64,000 nucleotides of DNA, from assembly GCF_022012335.1 (NCBI RefSeq), contig NZ_JAKLTO010000001.1:124001-188000 (forward strand), given 5' to 3'. The stretch's first letter is position 1, and every line of letters starts with the position of its first letter. The translations under genes were made by a program, and so were the position numbers. Source of the DNA: Flavobacterium sp. SM15 (GTDB taxonomy: Bacteria > Bacteroidota > Bacteroidia > Flavobacteriales > Flavobacteriaceae). Below are positions 24,340-32,662 of the stretch, piece by piece. The notes under the pieces were generated by a model. It was not told the DNA's origin and made no database searches. It worked only from the letters and a program-made list of their open reading frames with translations.

Positions 24340-25091
24340 ATGGGTGAATTATTAATTACAATTTTAAAAACACTTTTTACAAAAGGCGTTACAGTCTTAT
24401 GGGAAAACAAGAATAACCTTTCTCTGTATGTAAAAACACTATTCTGACATATCGAAATAAAGAAATCAGATTTTCTATTAGTTATCTTTTTCGAATAAAA
24501 ATTCCTAATACAAATTCTTATTTACTGGTTTTAAATAGAAGGATAGATAATCAATTACAACCAGTTGGAGGTGTTTACAAAAGATATGGGGACGATAAGC
24601 TATTCGAAAAATGGGAATATACACCGGACAGTAAGAAAAATGGACTTGATGTAGATGAAGAAAGCTCAGAAGATTTAAGATTTAAAGTAAAAGGCAAACA
24701 TGTCATAGATGTTATTAAGTGGTTCGAAGAAGGAAAAGAAAGAGAGATAAGCGCTGAACGAGAATTTTACGAAGAACTTTTAAAACCAGGAATTTTAGAT
24801 AAAAACATCTTTAACAATATTAAGTATAAGCATCTAAAAAGAGTTTCGAAAAATTTAAAATGGAGTGAACATTTCAGTTGTTATGAAGTTTTAATATATG
24901 ACATATTGGAGTTATTACCTTCAGAGCAGCAAAAGGAACATTTGAAACAATTAAGCACACAAAGCTTAGATTTAAACAAAGGATATGCTATTGTCAATTT
25001 TGACGATATAGAACAATTAAGATTGCTTAACAATGGTAAACAAATTGCAAGAATAGGCGAACACACTAAATTAACAATAAACAAAAATTAA
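24340..25091 (+). pseudogene. CBASS-associated NUDIX-like protein, split by a one-base frameshift
   Basis: The ATG at 24340 opens MGELLITILKTLFTKGVTVL and runs to a stop at 24447. From about 24430 another frame continues to 25091 with no start near its beginning: YRNKEIRFSISYLFRIKI, LVLNRRIDNQLQPVGGVYK, then the NUDIX-box-like EISAEREFYEELL. This order matches the SMODS-associated NUDIX (Sa_NUDIX) family. Adding one A to the A5 run at 24432-24436 joins the parts into a 250-residue protein. It ends one base before the CD-NTase gene. It may be a sequencing or assembly error, a phase-variable tract or a real loss of function. Confidence 0.65.
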
Positions 25092-25092
25092 T

Positions 25093-26262
25093 ATGATTGA
25101 TATATTCCATAATTATAGATTACAAAGAGAAGAGCTTTTAGCAAGAATTGCTCAAGAACTTCAATTAGATAAAACAAGGTTAGAAAAAATGGAAAGCGCA
25201 TATAATGCGGTTTATGATTTACTTAAAAAAGATGAGAGTTTCTTTCAAGATTTAGATATAGAGATATATGCTCAAGGATCAAAAAGAATTGGCACGACAG
25301 TTAAACCAATAAATGATGAAGATTTTGATTTGGATACTGTAATGCATATTTACGATTTATTTTCTAAATATAATCCAACTCAAATTTACGATGCTTTAGT
25401 TAAAGTAATTGAAAGCAATGATTACTATAAAAGTATCTATGAAAAAAAGGATAGATGTATTAGACTTAATTATAAAAGTGATTTTCATATGGATATATTG
25501 CCTGCATGTATGCAAGATATTTATGATAAAGAAAAAATTGCAATTCCTGAGAAACGATTGCAATCTTGGTCGTCTGGAAACCCAAAAGGATTTGCAGAAT
25601 GGTTTTTAAAAATTGCTGAAAGCATTCAGACATCCATGCTAAGATCTTATTCCGGGCAGCTATTAGAAGCAAAAATTGAATCTGAACCATTACCCGATGA
25701 ATTATACATTAAGACACCTTTACAAAGATCTGTACAGCTTATTAAAAGATACAGGGATCTATATTACCAAAATAGAGAATATCGAGTTTCAAGTATAGTA
25801 TTGACAACATTAATGGCGAGGTTTTATAATGGCGAAGAATCAATATTTGATTCTATTGACAATATTACTACGAAAATTAAAAGCAGTTATTTGAATGCGG
25901 TAAATTCCAACTTAAGATTCAAAGTACTTAATCCTGTTGACGAAAATGAAGATTTTACCGACTCATGGACTAATAAACATTACCAAAGCTTTTACACCTT
26001 TATTGATGATTTTTACAATAATTGGCAAAAATTAAAAGATGATTTTGAAATAAGTGGCAAAGATTACATTGAATTGTTCGGAGAGGGGATTTATAAAAAA
26101 TCATTAACTGAGCAGATAAAAACCTTCTCAAACAGCTCTACAGATGTTTTTGCAAAAGCTAATGGATTAATCTTAGGAAACAATGCTTTTACTAATCCAC
26201 AAGGACAAATTAACGAAACTAAAGGAACAAAGAATGAGCCTCATCACAATTTTGGAGAATAA
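25093..26262 (+). CDS. CD-NTase (SMODS-type nucleotidyltransferase) of a CBASS system
   Basis: 389 residues. Makes a cyclic (oligo)nucleotide signal on phage infection in known systems. The nucleotidyltransferase core is clear: helix, then QGSKRIGTTVKP with G-S at 62-63, acidic DEDFDLD with the metal-binding pair probably D79/D81, and the third acid in FHMDILPA about residue 137. A helical C-terminal domain (TPLQRSVQLIKRYRDLYY) follows. Length and motif spacing fit CD-NTases rather than poly(A) polymerase or MenA/AbiEii toxins. Neighbours are a NUDIX-like gene before it and an overlapping E2-like gene after it. Confidence 0.85.
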   Translation: MIDIFHNYRLQREELLARIAQELQLDKTRLEKMESAYNAVYDLLKKDESFFQDLDIEIYAQGSKRIGTTVKPINDEDFDLDTVMHIYDLFSKYNPTQIYDALVKVIESNDYYKSIYEKKDRCIRLNYKSDFHMDILPACMQDIYDKEKIAIPEKRLQSWSSGNPKGFAEWFLKIAESIQTSMLRSYSGQLLEAKIESEPLPDELYIKTPLQRSVQLIKRYRDLYYQNREYRVSSIVLTTLMARFYNGEESIFDSIDNITTKIKSSYLNAVNSNLRFKVLNPVDENEDFTDSWTNKHYQSFYTFIDDFYNNWQKLKDDFEISGKDYIELFGEGIYKKSLTEQIKTFSNSSTDVFAKANGLILGNNAFTNPQGQINETKGTKNEPHHNFGE

Positions 26263-26677
26263 AAGAATAGAAAATTATAAAAAAAACTATCGCATTTTAT
26301 TGGAAATTGAAAAATACAACGTTGAGAAAAATTGTAATTGGTTAAATATTGAAATAAAAAATAGAGTTCTAACCGGAAAAGGAACATTAAAAATTGGTGG
26401 TAAAACTTATCCGATTGAACTCTATTATTCTCCTTTTTTTATCGACACAATAAGAAGATTTGACCTGATTTACATTAGAGATAAAAATATCCAATATAAC
26501 AGTAATATACATTTGTATGGAGATTTAAGCCTTTGTCTCTACCATCCAAAAATTGACAAACCAATGTTAGGAACAATACCTTTAGCAAGAATGATTCCCT
26601 GGATATCTGAATGGTGTGTTCATTACGAAGAATGGAAGAAATATGGTGTATGGCTTGGAAGGGAAATAAAGCACTAA
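26234..26677 (+). CDS. E2-like (ubiquitin-conjugating-enzyme fold) CBASS accessory protein
   Basis: 147 residues from the ATG preceded by AAAGGA; it overlaps the CD-NTase end by 29 bases. The bacterial E2 signature H-x-Y-G-D-x-S-L-C-L-Y-x-P is present (HLYGDLSLCLYHP), with the catalytic Cys about residue 101 and His about 93, and aromatic residues in the tail (WISEWCVHYEEWKKYG). In type II short CBASS, such E2-only proteins form a covalent link to the CD-NTase C-terminus and modulate it. No E1 or JAB peptidase gene is nearby, which fits that short subtype. Confidence 0.8.
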   Translation: MSLITILENKRIENYKKNYRILLEIEKYNVEKNCNWLNIEIKNRVLTGKGTLKIGGKTYPIELYYSPFFIDTIRRFDLIYIRDKNIQYNSNIHLYGDLSLCLYHPKIDKPMLGTIPLARMIPWISEWCVHYEEWKKYGVWLGREIKH

Positions 26678-26755
26678 CACTATCAAATTTTATTTTTAGA
26701 CTTAGATTTTTTTACTAAGATTAGGATCAAATATATTTAAGCAGACATTTTTAAG

Positions 26756-26791
26756 AATGAAGAAACCTACGTTAAAACTCATTTCTTCATT
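26756..26791 (+). terminator. Weak hairpin after the CBASS operon
   Basis: AATGAAGAAA/TTTCTTCATT, ten pairs, 16-base loop, AT-rich and without a clear T-run. Confidence 0.35.
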
Positions 26792-26861
26792 TATAACAAA
26801 TGGTAGTAAATTTGAGAATGACACAAAGATTCCTAATAAAAAATGTACTTATCCTTTCCAG

Positions 26862-27155
26862 TTAATCCAGACTAAATACTTTCATAAAATATATTCCTGC
26901 TAGAAATAGTATGAAGATTATAAGTAAATAAATAAATTTCTCATAATTTGGTCTTTTTTCTTTCTGTTGATATCTTCTTATCCATTCCCCAAAGAGAATT
27001 ATAAAGAACAATATACAGAATGGAGTAGTGTAATTGTCATCAAAAGCAGTATGGTCAGATATTATGATAAACAACCTGCACAGTATTAGAACTATTGTAA
27101 GCTCTAATATATTAATCATTATTTTAATGATTTTTGATGGCTTATTCGGTTCCAT
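26862..27155 (-). CDS. Small three-segment membrane protein
   Basis: 97 residues with three hydrophobic segments (INILELTIVLILCRLFIII, PFCILFFIILFGEWI, FIYLLIIFILFLAGIYFM) and a charged loop before the third. No family recognised. It starts 11 bases after the stop of the lipoprotein gene on the same strand, so the two probably form a small operon of envelope cargo. Confidence 0.6.
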   Translation of the reverse strand: MEPNKPSKIIKIMINILELTIVLILCRLFIIISDHTAFDDNYTTPFCILFFIILFGEWIRRYQQKEKRPNYEKFIYLLIIFILFLAGIYFMKVFSLD

Positions 27156-27166
27156 ATTTCTTGTGT

Positions 27167-27643
27167 TTAGTTTGTTTTTTCATAAATTCTTACTTCTTGC
27201 CCTTCTGAATAATTAGTCGTGTGAGGATTAGTACCGGTGGAACTTGTTTCATACAAATACAACAGACTCAATTTTAAGCTTGTTTGTGTTAACTCCAACA
27301 CTTTATATCTGGCTTTGTATATAATTACATTACTACTATTTCTCTGGACATCTTCGACGATGTTATTTGTGAGGGTGTATTTTCCAATCTCAGTATATTG
27401 CACACAGGCACCACTTGAATTTGTATCACCATACTTTGTTATACTACTTCCATCATCAAAAAACTGTGTTACGTCAAAATTTGTATTGCATGTATAACCG
27501 GAAAGAGGAGTTCCGTTTTCAACTATTGAGGTTAAGTGCCATTTATTAACGATGTTCCCTTCTCCGGCGGGACTATTATCACTATCACTTGAACATGAAA
27601 ATAATGTAATTACTGAGATTAATAAGATTAGTGTACTTTTCAT
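27167..27643 (-). CDS. Lipoprotein, lipocalin-like
   Basis: 158 residues from the ATG giving MKSTLILLISVITLFSCSSD, with lipobox LFSC at about residue 17 followed by S-S-D-S-D-N-S, an export signal-like acidic stretch. The mature part starts NIVNKWHLTSIVENG and continues as predicted strands (ITKYGDTNSS, GKYTLTNNIV), as in flavobacterial lipocalin-like lipoproteins. A start 34 codons upstream is rejected because it places the lipobox inside the protein. The long hairpin copy B lies 71 bases upstream. Confidence 0.75.
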   Translation of the reverse strand: MKSTLILLISVITLFSCSSDSDNSPAGEGNIVNKWHLTSIVENGTPLSGYTCNTNFDVTQFFDDGSSITKYGDTNSSGACVQYTEIGKYTLTNNIVEDVQRNSSNVIIYKARYKVLELTQTSLKLSLLYLYETSSTGTNPHTTNYSEGQEVRIYEKTN

Positions 27644-27713
27644 AATTGATGTTTTAATTGTTTTACTTGACTTTATTGCATAAAAAAAGGACGTGAGGTT
27701 TCCAACCTTGCAG

Positions 27714-27828
27714 TCCAAGCGGTATCGCCAAATACCAAGCAACAAACAAGTACTAACTCACGCCCCGTAAGGGCGGAGCATCAGACTTATTATTTTGTTG
27801 CTTTTTAAAATTTGGCGATTTTCTTGAA
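27714..27828 (-). repeat. Long multi-tier hairpin element (copy B)
   Basis: Nested inverted repeats ATCGCCAAAT/ATTTGGCGAT, AAGCAACAAA/TTTGTTGCTT and a CGCCC/GGGCG tip, with a weaker outer TCCAAG/CTTGAA. Read on the minus strand it begins with AAGCGTTAAGCT and has the same length, tip and position before a lipoprotein gene as copy A at 2210-2323, though the stem sequences differ. Confidence 0.6.
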
Positions 27829-27949
27829 CAAATAACAGCTTAACGCTTCCGATAAATATATTTTGACACTCTAGTTTTCTATACTCCTTGATTTTGAATT
27901 CAAACAAAAGTAATAAATCTAACTAGATATTTCTGACCTTTTTAAAGGT

Positions 27950-28372
27950 TCACCTCTTGGTTTTAAATTTGGATTCATATTGAATTTGTGAGAGACATTG
28001 TTTGTCTGCAAAAGCTAACAAAGTATCGTTCCCTTTTTTATTGTGTTCGTAGACGGAAATCTCAACAGGAAATCTGTCATGCTCGAACATGTACTTAAAA
28101 GTTACAACTGCGTAGTGCTGCTTATCTCTCAATAAAGCAAACTCAATACCGCCGTACATAAACTCTATTTTATCTTTATTTATAAATTTCAGGTATGTTT
28201 GAATACCAACAACAGTACCATTAAGAAATTCGTCATTGTAATCTCCAACGTAGGTAATAGGCATTCTAGATAAGTCAATTGTATAGAATCGACCATCCAA
28301 GTCTAGTAAAACTTTAAAAGTAATATCCTCAAAAAAGCTTTTTTTAAATTCAGTATCAACCATTAAAACCAT
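27950..28372 (-). CDS. Hypothetical protein
   Basis: 140 residues, cytoplasmic, beginning MVLMVDTEFKKSFFED. Predicted strand-rich (LDGRFYTIDLS, FALLRDKQHYAVVTFKYMF). The family is not recognised. It has its own promoter (TATATTTG with a 19-base spacer to CTTG) and a structured leader of about 145 bases. Positioned between the lipoprotein pair and the polymerase-like gene, same strand as the integration module. Confidence 0.6.
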   Translation of the reverse strand: MVLMVDTEFKKSFFEDITFKVLLDLDGRFYTIDLSRMPITYVGDYNDEFLNGTVVGIQTYLKFINKDKIEFMYGGIEFALLRDKQHYAVVTFKYMFEHDRFPVEISVYEHNKKGNDTLLAFADKQCLSQIQYESKFKTKR

Positions 28373-28464
28373 AGTAACAGCAATGTTAGATTATAACATT
28401 ACAGAAACAAGAACAACTTAAAAAAGGGAAATAACATATTTTTCCAAGTATGGCTCATTGTTTT

Positions 28465-28517
28465 AGCACCTTCGCCTGTTTAGGCAGGTTGCTATCCCAC
28501 CGAAGGGATTCGTAATG
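28465..28517 (-). promoter_or_regulatory. Structured 5' leader with SAM-riboswitch-like signature (tentative)
   Basis: On the minus strand the transcript expected to start near 28517 folds as ATCCC/GGGAT followed by AGCAACC-stem-AGGTGCTAAA, the stem being GCCT/AGGC with flanking CCT/AGG. G-C-A-A-C-C followed by G-G-T-G-C-T-A-A is the shared core of SAM-I/IV clan riboswitches. The P2 pseudoknot region of the class is not evident, so the match is partial. The aptamer-like part may extend to about 28450 (TCATT/AATGA closing stem). Confidence 0.3.
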
Positions 28518-28716
28518 ATTAACAAATATAAAAACTCTATTTATTTAAACAAGTTTTTACGTCAATAAATAGACCATAATTACCGTTTAACACCTCAACT
28601 AGTTCTTTTGCTACTATCTACTATATTTGGATAGTTAACCTTAAAGTGAATTTACACCATTTAAAAATCATTAAAATAATTCACACTATTTACTTAATCA
28701 GTAACTAAAAAATATC
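28518..28716. other. Spacer between the polymerase-like gene and the structured leader
   Basis: No gene. A perfect ten-base inverted repeat TCTATTTATT/AATAAATAGA (28536-28573) overlaps the promoter. It may act as an operator. Otherwise AT-rich. Confidence 0.4.
28523..28553 (-). promoter_or_regulatory. Promoter of the gene ending at 27950
   Basis: -7 TATATTTG (28523-28530) and -33-like CTTG 19 bases upstream, on the minus strand. Confidence 0.5.
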
Positions 28717-30042
28717 CTACCATTTTTTTACCTCCATTCTTGGAGCAACTGTGAAGAGATTCGTAAACTCTTCTACCATAACATCCTTTAGCTTGGCACC
28801 ATAATCTTTTGTTGTAATTAAACAATCATGTAAGCTGAAAAGTGGTGCCTCCCTCCAAAATTTCCTATTAAAAACTTTGCCAACAAAACCTAGCATCACT
28901 TCTGATTCAAACTGAAATAGAATATGAGAAAATTTTTTATACCCCCACGTTTCCTTAAACTCACATATTACACATAAGACATTTGGAAAAAATTGTCCTA
29001 CAATTTTTTGTACTTCCACGTACTGCATATTATCAGCAAAAAACATAGACAAAACTTGTTTCTTTACAATTTCACGATTTTGTTCATTGCTGCCTACATA
29101 TTCATCATCTTTAATCCTCCTATACATATCAGCCATTTGTTCAAAGTCAAAACTAGCCTCAAAGGATTCAATAAAGCACTCGTAAAATTGTCCATTAACT
29201 GCTAATTCAAAAAGGAGTTCACTCTCAGCAATATCAAGGGATTCCAAAGATTTGTAAAACATATATAGTAGGCTTGCTTCCTTCATAGTATCTTCTTTAA
29301 TCAATCTATTAAAGAGTATAGCTAAAAAATATATTACTGAATTTGATAAATCCACCTCAATTAACTGTTTACCCTTAAACCTAACAAACTGTCTATAAAC
29401 TTTTGGCAAACAACTGATGTTACTATGAATCCTACCGTCTGTTTTTTCCACATGATAAACCTTATAAACACCATTGTAAAGCTCAACTACTGCTGTCATT
29501 TCAGAAGTATATTTGAGTCTATCCTGATGTTCAGTGTATCTTTTATTGCAAAGTGCAACGGCGGCATCTAAATCAATAGTCAAATTTTCAGAATTAAAAA
29601 ATTTTTGCAAATAATTATATTTACCATTTCGGCTAGCCACTTCTAATGGAAAGACCGTCTCCCTATCTTTTATTTTCTTTATCAACTTACTATCATTGAT
29701 ATATGAAATCTCAAGAAATTCATTTCTATATTTCGGACTAAAACAATAACTATAACAACTCCCTTCTTCATAGCTCTTTCTGTGCAATATATTTTGTTCC
29801 CCACCCCAACAAGTACCTAAAAAAGCAATATGCTCTTTATGCTTGTCGTTTCGAACTAGTAACTTCTGTGAACAGATTGGAACATATTCTAAAGATGTCT
29901 TATCTCTATTTTTTTTTCCACCGACAGAAACAACATAATGAACAAGGTGCTTTAAATAATCTACATCCAATTTTGGAGCAAAAGCACTTACTAACTCTTC
30001 AATATTTGCCCCTTTTGGTATCAAAACAGCAAACGGTTTCAT
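28717..30042 (-). CDS. Family-A DNA polymerase-like protein of the element (tentative)
   Basis: 441 residues. Three spaced motifs resemble the palm of family A polymerases: GRIHSNISCLPK...QLIEVDLSNSV (motif A-like, Asp about 245), a basic helix KKQVLSMFF about 330 (motif B position) and FSLHDCLITT about 410 (motif C-like H-D). There is no exonuclease domain. Such palm-only proteins occur in replication modules of mobile elements. Its stop-start junction abuts the excisionase gene, giving a replication/excision operon with it. Other polymerase folds or an unrelated function cannot be excluded. Confidence 0.4.
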   Translation of the reverse strand: MKPFAVLIPKGANIEELVSAFAPKLDVDYLKHLVHYVVSVGGKKNRDKTSLEYVPICSQKLLVRNDKHKEHIAFLGTCWGGEQNILHRKSYEEGSCYSYCFSPKYRNEFLEISYINDSKLIKKIKDRETVFPLEVASRNGKYNYLQKFFNSENLTIDLDAAVALCNKRYTEHQDRLKYTSEMTAVVELYNGVYKVYHVEKTDGRIHSNISCLPKVYRQFVRFKGKQLIEVDLSNSVIYFLAILFNRLIKEDTMKEASLLYMFYKSLESLDIAESELLFELAVNGQFYECFIESFEASFDFEQMADMYRRIKDDEYVGSNEQNREIVKKQVLSMFFADNMQYVEVQKIVGQFFPNVLCVICEFKETWGYKKFSHILFQFESEVMLGFVGKVFNRKFWREAPLFSLHDCLITTKDYGAKLKDVMVEEFTNLFTVAPRMEVKKW

Positions 30043-30308
30043 TATGAAAAACTTAAAACTGCTTTAGACAATTCAATTTGTTTTAATAAGTCTTGTTTGC
30101 TATACAGAACTCTTCTACCGACTTTGTGAGATGGCTTTAAAATCCCATTATTTTTATGATTATTCAGCGTAACCAATGAAATACTTAGAAACTTAGCAAC
30201 TTCTTTTCTTGTCAACATTACATCTTCAACATTGTTCGTTGTTACAACTCCTCTAGAGTTTTCAACTTTTTCTTTTACATTATTCATAGTATTGATTTTA
30301 AAATTCAA
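30042..30308 (-). CDS. Excisionase-like helix-turn-helix protein
   Basis: 88 residues; the last 55 form a MerR/Xis-type DNA-binding domain (MLTRKEVAKFLSISLVTLNN, then HKVGRRVLYSKQDLLKQ). This is the usual excision or recombination-directionality factor of Bacteroidota integrative elements. Its last base is shared with the start region of the polymerase-like gene. Internal starts at MNN or MLT would give 80 or 58 residues. Separated from the integrase operon by a terminator. Confidence 0.8.
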   Translation of the reverse strand: MNFKINTMNNVKEKVENSRGVVTTNNVEDVMLTRKEVAKFLSISLVTLNNHKNNGILKPSHKVGRRVLYSKQDLLKQIELSKAVLSFS

Positions 30309-30372
30309 TACAAATTTTGTGAGTATAGAAACGAATCGAAAAGAATGGGAATAACGGGAATACTAATAAAAA

Positions 30373-30399
30373 AGGGCTTACATGTTATATGCAAGCCCT
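30373..30399 (-). terminator. Terminator of the integrase operon
   Basis: AGGGCTT/AAGCCCT stem with inner CAT/ATG; six Ts follow on the minus strand. Confidence 0.8.
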
Positions 30400-30454
30400 A
30401 AAACAATTTTAAATAAAGTAAATAAAATAAAGAGGGGAATAAAAAAGGGAATGC

Positions 30455-31321
30455 TTATTGAAGAAAATAAAATTCAGCTCTATAATTTTTAAGCTTTTTG
30501 AATTTTGAAGGTTTCTTCTGGTCTCCAAGCTCTATGCTGTAGCGTTCCTCAAAAAATCTCAAAACATCAGTTTTTTGAGCAAATATTTTCTTAATCATTT
30601 CCTTATTGACACAGAACAAAAAGAACTTAACCAAATCTATTTTGTCCTTCTGCCAAACTAAATCTTCATTCAGATACCCTTTGTCTTGTAATTTTTTCTC
30701 AAAAACAATTAATTTTTGTACCGCCGACGGATTTTCGAAATATCTCTTAAAATCTTCTTTATCTGTAGAATCTTGAGCAATAAACAATTCCGGTGCAAAT
30801 TCTTGATATTTAACCTTAAGCTCTTTCAACACTCGAACATAGCTTTTTCTATATAAATCAACAGCAACCTTTTGAACTCTATTAACTGTAATACTCCCTA
30901 AACTACCCATTGATTGATTCAACATCTGAATACACTCTCTAAGATTAATTTTAAAGGATATATCACTAGTAGATGACGACAAGAGCTTATCTAAATCAGC
31001 CTTAAACTCTGCTTCTTGAGCTTCTATAATCTCAAACAATTCATCTTTAAAAACCCCATAATTTAAAACCTGAGAGAGTTTATCGTAATCAAGTTTAAAA
31101 CTATGACTAGAATTTTTAGGGTTGTATTCACGAGCCAAAATCTCTCGTTTTTCAATCTCCTCCTCAAAACCTTCGATGGAATAAAATGTTACACAATTTT
31201 GAATTACCTCAATACAAAGTGGCAATTCTGGAAAAATATCAAGCAACGGATTTTTCATATTGATATAATCAGGTATAAATTCCTTTTCGATATCAGATAA
31301 TTTTTCTTTTATATAAGCCAT
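30455..31321 (-). CDS. Hypothetical protein coupled to the integrase
   Basis: 288 residues, largely helical and charged, without signal peptide or membrane segment. It starts two bases after the integrase stop, so it is translationally coupled. Proteins of this type commonly follow integrases in Bacteroidota elements, but the family has no known role; an excision or regulatory function is plausible from position. No catalytic motif was seen. Confidence 0.6.
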   Translation of the reverse strand: MAYIKEKLSDIEKEFIPDYINMKNPLLDIFPELPLCIEVIQNCVTFYSIEGFEEEIEKREILAREYNPKNSSHSFKLDYDKLSQVLNYGVFKDELFEIIEAQEAEFKADLDKLLSSSTSDISFKINLRECIQMLNQSMGSLGSITVNRVQKVAVDLYRKSYVRVLKELKVKYQEFAPELFIAQDSTDKEDFKRYFENPSAVQKLIVFEKKLQDKGYLNEDLVWQKDKIDLVKFFLFCVNKEMIKKIFAQKTDVLRFFEERYSIELGDQKKPSKFKKLKNYRAEFYFLQ

Positions 31322-31323
31322 AA

Positions 31324-32616
31324 TTAATCGTAAAAACCAGAATCAACTAAATGAGAAGCTCTCTCTTCTCCTTGAATTCTAATATACTTATAAAACTCAC
31401 GTTCTGTGGTGTGTCCTGAAAAAAACATTATATCCATCGCCGACTTCCCAGATTTATATTTGTTAGTACAGAAACTTCTTCTAGCTGTATGTGTTTTAAT
31501 CAATTCATATTTCGGATGTACTTCAATTAATTCCTTTCCCCCTTTGGTAGATTTACAAACAATTTTTTCATCAATCCCTGCCATTTGTCCCACTTGTTTT
31601 AAATAATCATTTATTCTTTGTTCAACCATCTTAGCCGGTGGAAATCCGTCATAACGTTCATTCATTATCTTTCTAATATGAGGCTCAACTAAACAATTAA
31701 CTGTTTTACCTGTCTTCTGTTGCTTAATTCTAAAATACTCTCTCCCTCCTATTTCAATTATATTACTTGCAGTTAAACCATTATAATCACTTATTCTCTG
31801 TCCAGTGCTTAATCCTATTAAAAAAATATCTCTAGCTCTTTCCAAATCCTTGTACTTAGATAAATCCAACTTTAAAATTTTATCAATCTCTAAATCTGTC
31901 AAATATATTTCCGTAGTCTGTTCTGTCGAAGTCCTGAAATCTCTCCCTTTAAATTTTTGATTAACATTATAACCATCTGAAACAGCGGAATTAAGTATTC
32001 CTTTTAAATTTTTTGTATGCTTTACAATCGTGTTTTGTGAAAAATTTTCTTCCTCTAGAAATTTTTTAAATTGATTATAAAAAACTTGGTCAAACGTTTC
32101 AAAGTCAACTTTTATACTATATCGTTCAGAAAAATTCCTTAATTTTTCAATAGTTTGTCTATATGACCTTATTGTAATAATACTTATTGTAGATTTTTTC
32201 AACTCAATAAAGAGTTCAGCATAAGCAAAGAAATCTAATTTCCCGCCATCCTTAACCTCAACAAAATTCTTGTTTGTAAACGAATCTAATTTTGATTTTA
32301 AAGCTTCTTTTGTAACTGGAATCTGTTCAGATATCAATCTAGAGACTTCTCTGTTAAGTTCATTCTCTAAGTCTGTCAGAAAGTCGTTCAGATTGTCTCT
32401 ATCTAAAATACCTGCTTTGTTTCTCACTCTTTGTTTCTCGGAATCCCAATTTTCAAAGCAAACCTTAAAACCAGTTGAATACTTAAATCTTAATGCTCCA
32501 TAACTAAAGTGCATTAAAAGGAGTGAATCTCTTCTTTTATCCCTTTTAAGCTCAGATAGAGGTTCTTTAAATGCAAACCTCACTGTCCCTTTACTTCTTT
32601 CAGTAGTCACTCTCAT
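31324..32616 (-). CDS. Tyrosine recombinase / integrase of the 14-kb element
   Basis: 430 residues. N-terminal arm-binding region, SAM-like core-binding domain about 115-215, catalytic domain with Arg in LSTGQRISDY, His-x-x-Arg in HTARRSF and Tyr in REFYKYIRI; S-G-H precedes the Tyr. It lies just inside the right copy of the 15-bp repeat and points inward, the standard layout for an element inserted at that site. Expected partners are the excisionase-like protein at 30042-30308 and the arm sites near both ends. Confidence 0.92.
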   Translation of the reverse strand: MRVTTERSKGTVRFAFKEPLSELKRDKRRDSLLLMHFSYGALRFKYSTGFKVCFENWDSEKQRVRNKAGILDRDNLNDFLTDLENELNREVSRLISEQIPVTKEALKSKLDSFTNKNFVEVKDGGKLDFFAYAELFIELKKSTISIITIRSYRQTIEKLRNFSERYSIKVDFETFDQVFYNQFKKFLEEENFSQNTIVKHTKNLKGILNSAVSDGYNVNQKFKGRDFRTSTEQTTEIYLTDLEIDKILKLDLSKYKDLERARDIFLIGLSTGQRISDYNGLTASNIIEIGGREYFRIKQQKTGKTVNCLVEPHIRKIMNERYDGFPPAKMVEQRINDYLKQVGQMAGIDEKIVCKSTKGGKELIEVHPKYELIKTHTARRSFCTNKYKSGKSAMDIMFFSGHTTEREFYKYIRIQGEERASHLVDSGFYD

Positions 32617-32662
32617 AATTAGATATTTAATTCTATTTACAAAGTTGTGAATTTTTTACATA

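Noticed and set aside
24427-24447. Programmed -1 frameshift in the NUDIX-like gene
   Set aside because: No X-XXY-YYZ slippery heptamer in the right frame near the first stop codon.
25093-26262. AbiEii/MenA-type toxin nucleotidyltransferase
   Set aside because: The GS...DxD...D layout with a helical C-terminal domain and the E2-like partner fit a CD-NTase better.
29000-29200. Plus-strand frame opposite the polymerase-like gene
   Set aside because: A shadow of the minus-strand coding sequence.
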